Shown: in pieces, positions 58,180 through 64,000 of the stretch
Layout: every line of letters starts with the position of its first letter
Position numbering within the stretch: position 1 is the first letter of the stretch
DNA from: Manduca sexta
Taxonomy: Eukaryota; Arthropoda; Insecta; Lepidoptera; Sphingidae
DNA length: 64,000 bases
Direction of reading: 5' to 3'
Assembly: GCF_014839805.1 (NCBI RefSeq)
Contig: NC_051123.1
Span: 3,950,727 to 4,014,726, forward strand
Made by a program: the position numbers and the translations under genes
The notes under the pieces: model-generated
Databases searched by the model: none
Seen by the model: only the letters and a program-made list of their open reading frames with translations
Told to the model about the DNA's origin: nothing

Positions 58180-59020
58180 ATACTCCATAAAGAAGACTTT
58201 TTCTCAACGATTGCGTTGCTGACGTCAACTTATTTAAAGATCGAGTCCTAGAAGAATTGTGTTAGATCCAAGCGTTGTCCGACCTGGTATATGAACCCAG
58301 AAATCGTTCCACAGCTTGCTGTATCAAATTAGATGTGCAAATTTTCCAAATAAAACAATTTTACCTAACGAGGAATCAATACAAACGTTCACTAACGTCT
58401 ATAGGCCTTTACGAATGCATATATCACTTAGAAATCAACAATTCCAGGCAAATTAAACGTGTATTGTTATAAATAATTTAATACATTATGCTATATTGTG
58501 ATTTTTGTAGGGGTCGTTTCGATAACACTTAAAGGTTTTTACAGACATGTAAATAATCAGCGAGGAATGAGAGGACCTCAAAAAACGAAATAGCCAAAAA
58601 ACTTGTTTGGATCTGAACGTTTTGTTACATGAAGACTTACTTGCTATTCTCAATAACATAGCGCAAAAAAGACACACACATGAATTTTAATTATAAAAAT
58701 ACCGAACTTCTCTATAATTTAAATGTCAATACAATTGCATTCCACTTTTCACATTCCACGGGATTTTAAATTTAAAAATCATGTAATTTTGAGTACACGT
58801 CCGAATCGCATGTTTTTTTTTTAAATTAATTTAGTCTAACCAGCCAGCAACATAAACAGAGAAATCTTTTAAAGTAACTATTCCTACATACATATTTTAA
58901 CAGATGTTTCTTACCCTTTTCATACGATATCGGCAATCTGACCCTTCTACACCAGATGGCGTCCAGGGGTCGTGGTCGTTTTCTACAATCGGTAATGCTA
59001 ACGTTATGCATGAGAATTAC
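58180..59020. other. no supported gene
   Basis: 58915-59000 on the minus strand contains an ATG-led frame followed by GTAAGA, next to the DRE pair, so it could be a first exon. No second exon was found, and the frame shows no recognisable domain. Confidence 0.3.
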
Positions 59021-59021
59021 A

Positions 59022-59041
59022 TATCGATAGACTTATCGATA
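59022..59041. promoter_or_regulatory. paired DRE motifs (TATCGATA x2)
   Basis: TATCGATA at 59022-59029 and 59034-59041. DRE sites bind DREF and mark housekeeping promoters in insects. A 'ggcgtcc' and 'ccagatggcgtc' stretch lies 60 bp to the left. The gene served is not identified. Confidence 0.5.
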
Positions 59042-59179
59042 GGGTATAATCATTCCCACAATTTTTCCGTGTTCTATAAAGGTTAACGATTGGAATTAAA
59101 TAGAAACACATAATCGAATATCGATTGACAAAAGTTCGATACACAAACTGATCCCAGCACGCAAGACACTGAGAGCACA

Positions 59180-59410
59180 ATGATTTCTTATATTTACACG
59201 AACGACATTAAAATTAAACTACTTTTCGGATTTTACCGCGGTTTTTTATATTTTAGTTTCCTCCCGACGTTTCTAAGACTTTGCAGTCTTCATGGTCACG
59301 GGGGGGGACTGAAGTGTTATTCATCCGTTAAGTCAAAGTTACAATATCTACCTACATTTTACAAACCAAAACAAAAAATCGCGATAAAATCCGAAAAGTA
59401 GTTTAATTTT
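59180..59410 (+). mobile_element. foldback element, copy 2, with about 12-bp target duplication
   Basis: Starts ATGATTTCTTATATTTAC and ends 'agtttaatttt'; inverted ends 'cggattttaccgcggttttttat' and 'aaaaaatcgcgataaaatccg'. Flanked by ACTGAGAGCACA at 59168-59179 and 59411-59422. Confidence 0.9.
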
Positions 59411-59414
59411 ACTG

Positions 59415-60295
59415 AGAGCACACTTTTGAATAACATCTCAAGCAGACATTTCATGCATTGAACTATTAAATAAACCAAACTTAAGCTGTCATTCAAGTGC
59501 TTGCACTCAGCTGAGTTGGTGTTACATGAACAAAACTCAGCTGTCAAAGTCCGTCACGTATTATAACGAAAAATTTCATTTGACCTGACATTAAAAAGGA
59601 GTTTTATAAGAACTATCTTAAGATGCCTTTATTTGACAGTATCTCAGCTGATATTGCACTTAAGAGCGAGTTGCATACATTAATACGACTCACAGCCATA
59701 ATGGCTTTGTGTTAGGTGTACGGTGATCGCTATCTCGATGGATACGAAAATCCTAATAGTTAATTCCTTGTACAAATATTTCACGTAAAGTTACGAAAGA
59801 TTGGTAAAAACTATCAATGATTCATTATCACACAAAGGTATTGGAAACGTTTTTCCATTCGTTCTATTATTACAAGACCTTGTCAGTAGAAAGGCGTTTG
59901 ATTTTCTATTATAAACTAGATCTGGTTATGACTATGTATTATTTAAATATACGAAGAACGATACTTGAGAAATTGGGTACTTTTGAGTATCTAAAAGTAA
60001 GCGTTATAGGATCTCTTTGTCGATGTCTGTTCTTCAAGACCCTTTAGACCGAAGACCTGAGAATTTGATATAAATTTTAACTAGGTATCTCTCCGCATTC
60101 CTGAGAAAAAGAGTATTGAAAAACAAACAGACTGACAAAAGAGTAATGCTATAAGGGTTCCTTTTTATTAGAGGTAAAAATTATAAACATAATATAATAT
60201 TTCATGATTTCTGAGAGGACTGTGCACTTGTATGGAAATTTAAAATTAATTTTTAACCTATTTTGCGATCATATTATAAAAAATTTGCTCAATAA
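59415..60295. other. no recognisable feature
   Basis: AT-rich, apart from a possible Rep-D scrap near 59690-59750. Confidence 0.4.
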
Positions 60296-60299
60296 AAAA

Positions 60300-60490
60300 A
60301 ACAATTGTATTTTTTTTTTCCTCTCTGTATCATGCACTATAATTTTTTTAACTGATTTTGCAAAGAGCAACACTAAAATGTCTTGCCCGTTCTTCTGTGG
60401 TGAGAACTGCTTTCCGAACTGGTGGTAGAGTTAATATTGACGGAATCTAAATAAAGTATAACATTTTGCGGATTCAAATAAATAACTTCA
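60300..60490 (+). repeat. Rep-E, copy 2
   Basis: Very similar to 48540-48745 over about 190 bp. Confidence 0.75.
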
Positions 60491-60665
60491 TTTTGAGGTT
60501 TGGAACCTTTAAAACGATTTTTGCTAACAATAACTGCTCCGTCTGAGGCTCCAGAAATTAACAACAGTGAACCAATAAACATTTCTTATTCGTAATCAGT
60601 GTTTTGTCTTACATATTTGATGATAAAATCCCACAACAATAGTAAATGTAAGTGCCAAACGAAGT

Positions 60666-60820
60666 TCAGTCTATATTCAATTTTCGGAAAGTCCCAGCGA
60701 GTCCGCAGTACTGTGATCTATACACCTCGGTCTGACGAACTCCTTCTTTAGCTCTAATCTCTCTCATTTCTTTAAAATAGTCCACATTCTTCTTTTCGCT
60801 TAGCTCTTCCACCCATTTAT
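60666..60820 (-). CDS. probable last exon of an unidentified gene
   Basis: Acceptor ATATTTTTCAG before 60820, then 50 codons and TGA at 60668-60666. The product piece is charged (KWVEELSEKKNVDYFKEMRE...) and ends ...CGLAGTFRKLNID. The codon split is 1|2. Composition is protein-like and no repeat matches it, so it looks real. Earlier exons were not found in 60830-64000, which is mostly repeats, so they probably lie outside the window. The family is not recognised. Confidence 0.5.
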
Positions 60821-60859
60821 CTGAAAAATATTCATTAAATTATTTAATGGTTTAAAGGT

Positions 60860-60975
60860 TTTTTTTATCCGTGTATGGCAAAGAGACCGCTCTGCACATG
60901 ATGGTAAGTAACTGGGGTCCAATAGAATGTCGACTGACGAGAGTTGATTACCCCTCGGCAGTCGAGACAATAGAG
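60860..60975 (-). repeat. Rep-D fragment, reverse
   Basis: 'gctctgcacatgatggtaagt' to 'cccctcggcagtcgagacaat'. Confidence 0.7.
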
Positions 60976-60984
60976 GACCGTCCT

Positions 60985-62245
60985 GTGATTGATTTTGTAC
61001 ATTATTCTATATGTAATGGTCAATAATACTAAAAAGAAACCCTGCTGCGAAAACTGCATTAAAATTGGTTAAAAAATGAGCCAGTAATTCATATTTCAAA
61101 TATTACTATGTGCCGAAGTGGGCGCGATGTGGGGATATCGCTTCATCCCTTTCTTTCGCACGCGTCGTAATGCCCGATGACGTCACACGTGGGTATTGCG
61201 CCTCTTTTCTGTTTCTCGTTACTTGCCCCTTCTATCGAAATTGAAAGACTTATAACTTGTTGATTTTTTACCGGATTTAAATAATTATTTCTGTGTTATA
61301 ATTTATATAACGTAAATATTTGATAACTAGCTTTTGCCCGCGGCTCCGCCCGCGTTATACAGTTTTTCAGGCTAAAGTTTTCCGTTATAAAAGTAGTAGT
61401 TTCCCGGGAGCCTCTCAAACTGTCTCCATACCAAATTTCATCTTAATACGTTGGGTAGTTTTTGAGTTTAACACGTTCAGGCAGACGGATGCAGCGGGGG
61501 ACTTTTGTTTTATAATATATTTTTTAGAACTTTTTAAGAGGAATAATCCCGTCATACATCATTGTTGCATAACTTTAACCGTTTACGCAGCGCACGCAAC
61601 GGAAGCTCTCAAAACTAATAATTTTTCCCCGTTTTTGCAACATGTTTCATTACTGCTCCGCTCCGATTGGTCATAGCGTGATGATATATAGCTTATAGCA
61701 CTCCAGGAACAAAGGGCTATCCAACACAAAAAGATTTTTTCAGTTCAAACACGGTAGTTCCTGAGATTAGCCATTACTGCTCCGCTCCTATTGGTCATAG
61801 CGTGATGATATATACCCCATAGTACTCCACGAACAAAGAACTATCCAACACAAAAATATTCTTTCACGTTTGAACCGGTAGTTCCTGAGATTAGCCATTA
61901 CTGCTCCGCTCCTATTGGTCATAGCGTGATGATATATAGCCTATAGCACTACACTAATAAAGGGCTATCCAACACAAAAAGAATTTTTCAGTTTGGACCG
62001 GTAGTTCCTGAGATTAGCCATTACTGCCCCGCTCCTATTGGGTATAGCGTGATGATATATAGCCTATAGCACTCCACGAACAAAGGGCTATCCAACGCAA
62101 AAAGAATTTTTCAATTTGGACTGGTAGTTCCTGAGATTAGCGCGTTCAAACAAACAAACAAACAAACAAACAAACAAACTCTTCAGCTTTATATAATAGT
62201 ATAGATAATAAAGAACAAAAATGAGTCCGATCCCCTATTGCCTGT
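60985..62245 (+). repeat. Rep-F, interrupted by a Helitron at 61325-62208
   Basis: The left part 60985-61324 and right part 62209-62245 are continuous in the copy at 42975-43390. Confidence 0.85.
61325..62208 (-). mobile_element. Helitron-1, complete non-autonomous copy with four tandem units
   Basis: On the minus strand it starts TCTATACTATTATATAAAGC, then a (GTTT)n run, then four tandem units of 123-124 bp (marks at 61763, 61887, 62010, 62133 forward). It ends with hairpin gcgggcggagccgcgggc and AAAAGCTAG. It sits between A and T of the interrupted Rep-F with no target duplication, the Helitron rule. Confidence 0.88.
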
Positions 62246-62365
62246 TGGAACTGGATAATCACAGGCTGATCACAGAACGCGACACACGTGGACCACTATG
62301 GCGGGTTTTAACACCTTGTGTACGGAGGTATGTGGACGGACATAAAATATATCCTACCACCAGTA
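62240..62365 (-). repeat. Rep-D fragment, reverse
   Basis: 'ctgttggaactggataatcacaggctgatcacag' to 'cataaaatatatcctaccacca'. Confidence 0.7.
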
Positions 62366-62554
62366 AAAACCAAAAAAGTTCTGCAATAAGTAAATTATTT
62401 TTTAACGCTGTCAAATTAATATCATCCGCCACAGTATTTTGTGTGCTATGGATATTAAGTACTATTATTGCATAAACAGATATAAATTTAGAGGCAGCGG
62501 TATTGAGTTACCCAAAAGCGTATTTGCCTTATTTTGAATTATTTTTCTGACTTC

Positions 62555-62800
62555 GGTGGCGTAGCTGTACTGCATGCGCGATACGGCAGTGCTCTGAGGT
62601 CCTGGGTTCGAATCCCAGGTCGGGCAAAGTGATATTTGGGTTTTTCTGCTCAGTATCAACGAGGTGCCTGGAATTTGTGCCCAATATAGCGATAGGCTGG
62701 CCCCTATCACATCATAGGACGGAATACACTAGGCGAAAAGTGGGTGCACCCTGGTTACGCCTCTACATACTCCTTTGGAGATAAATGCGTGTTGTATCCA
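62555..62800 (+). repeat. SINE-A, best preserved copy
   Basis: A box region 'ggtggcgtagctgtactgc', B box 'gggttcgaatcccagg', body and 3' end ('gggtgcaccctggttacgcctctac') all present. Confidence 0.85.
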
Positions 62801-62891
62801 CGTTTGAATCCTTTATCATACTGATAATATTTTTTCTATTCATCGTTGTCACATTTTCTCTCTGTGCTGGATTTCTATACTGTTGCAAGAT

Positions 62892-63014
62892 AATGATTTC
62901 TTATGTTTACGTGAATGTTAGACATTGAAATTAAACTAATTTTCAGATTCTATCGCGGTTAGTATTTTATTTTTCTCCCCAACAAAAATAACATCCGAAA
63001 ATTAGTTTAATTTC
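62892..63014 (+). mobile_element. foldback element, copy 3, internally deleted, 13-bp target duplication
   Basis: Starts AATGATTTCTTATGTTTACG and ends 'agtttaatttc'. Only the two inverted ends remain. Flanked by ACTGTTGCAAGAT at 62879-62891 and 63015-63027. Confidence 0.9.
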
Positions 63015-63107
63015 ACTGTTGCAAGATGTTACAAATCAAGTGAACGATATGTACAGACATCATAACAGTAACGCATTCATGTGAAAAATTATAATATCTT
63101 TTTATAA

Positions 63108-63340
63108 CGCCTCCTTAGATCATGATTTTGTCACCCGCATTGCTATGGAGGGAAGTGGACAATTAATATTTCCAACTCCTCCCTATCTTTCTATTTGATT
63201 AATTTTGTTGCGGGATAATGACATATTAGTTTCCCCTGAGACTCGCCGAGCTTCACCGCTCGGTGTCATAATGCCTGCCACTGCTGATCCTGGCTTAAAG
63301 GAGGTGTAGTGGTGGATGTGAGGGCGGAGAAGTCTCGTAA
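63108..63340 (+). mobile_element. R1-clade LINE 3' UTR, 5'-truncated copy
   Basis: Matches the reverse complement of 16411-16660: 'catgattttgtcacccgcattgct', 'actcgccgagcttcaccgctcggtgtca', 'ctgatcctggctta'. Contains no coding part. Confidence 0.85.
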
Positions 63341-63734
63341 TATATTTTTATAAACCAAAAAAAAAATTATACTTTCGTTCCTTATACATACGTTTACTAA
63401 CCGACATTATTAATAATAGATCTCAATCGCTTTTTCGAACTATATCAAAAATGGACCAATCAGAACAAAGTATTTTTGACACGCTTACAAATAGCTTATT
63501 TTGATTGGTTCATTCTCGGAATCGGATTGAAGATTGAGATTGGGATCGTTTATTGAAAATGGCTGTAAATTTTACACAGGACTTGAGAGAATGGGACGAA
63601 AAGCAGAGGCCTAAGTATGTCACGTAGTGGAAAAAAAAGGTTGAAATGATGCTCATGGTATCCACATGTGTACGAATCACTATACACTGTCATTTTGACA
63701 TTGCCTTACTAAACAAAACTATAAATCTTCTTGA

Positions 63735-63835
63735 AAATAACATCGGTAGACAACGGCTTGGCTGTGCTTCTAGCATTGCTTCAGTCTATGGGTGGCAGAT
63801 ACTGATTACCATCAGGCGTAAAGGGTTCCCCTTTT
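63735..63835 (+). repeat. Rep-C 3' remnant
   Basis: 'gtctatgggtggcagatactgattaccatcaggcgtaaagg' is a decayed Rep-C end. Confidence 0.5.
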
Positions 63836-64000
63836 AAAGAGTTTTACACGTTTTTTTTTTAATTATATTAAATTATATTCAATTGAAAAAAATTAGGGTA
63901 CCTTTCAACCCTCACGCACAACGGCTCGACCTAATACGGGCTAAGTGGGGAAAAAGGAGACCCTCAACATAGAACAAAGAACCTTTCAACCCGATTAACG

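Noticed and set aside
60373..60582. Minus-strand ORF downstream of the orphan exon
   Set aside because: Its left part overlaps Rep-E, which recurs at 48540, and it lies beyond the stop codon of the orphan exon.
62565..62625. tRNA-like sequence with good A and B boxes
   Set aside because: Acceptor and anticodon stems do not pair, and it continues into the SINE-A body.
63559..63614. ATG-led 18-codon frame followed by GTATGT, a possible first exon on the plus strand
   Set aside because: Read through, the same frame continues past one stop with coding-like residues, so it looks like a decayed frame; no partner exon and no recognisable domain.

Overview
This window looks like a moth or butterfly (Lepidoptera) nuclear genome. 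It is AT-rich, has spliced genes with short exons and long introns, and is packed with lepidopteran-style repeats: two tRNA-derived SINE families, non-autonomous Helitrons ending in CTAG, R1-clade LINE copies, and MITEs with TAA/TTA or TTAA target duplications. Species cannot be told from the sequence alone. Positions 2-501 are an assembly gap.

The one host gene that can be fully assembled is on the minus strand, from ATG at 56270 to TAA at 22105: an 11-exon, 535-residue secreted 5'-nucleotidase/apyrase-family protein. All exon phases close. Intron 1 is about 17.6 kb and intron 5 has a GC-AG donor. The N-terminal two-metal phosphoesterase centre is intact. In the C-terminal nucleotide-binding domain several positions expected to hold substrate are changed, so it may be an altered-specificity enzyme or a pseudo-enzyme. 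There is no C-terminal hydrophobic tail for a GPI anchor. A tRNA-Ile(UAU) gene with its own 13-nt intron lies antisense inside intron 5.

Region by region: 0.5-16 kb is intergenic sequence built from repeats, including a 518-bp foldback element that split a SINE and carries a perfect 74-bp-arm palindrome. At 16.4-20.7 kb is a 5'-truncated, frameshifted R1-clade LINE with a 16-bp target duplication, inserted near the 3' end of an unrecognised ORF with a signal-peptide-like start (20.7-21.0 kb). 22.1-56.3 kb is the nucleotidase gene, whose introns are mostly transposable elements, several of them ending within tens of bases of splice donors. 56.3-64 kb holds the promoter with two upstream ORFs, a pair of DRE (TATCGATA) sites, one probable last exon of an unknown minus-strand gene (60666-60820), further foldback, Helitron and SINE copies, and a second LINE 3' end.

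Repeat families are named here for cross-reference: SINE-A and SINE-B (tRNA-derived), Rep-C (about 300 bp), Rep-D (about 220 bp), Rep-E, Rep-F, Rep-G, Helitron-1, Helitron-2 and the foldback family. The names are local. All identifications were made by eye, without database searches.
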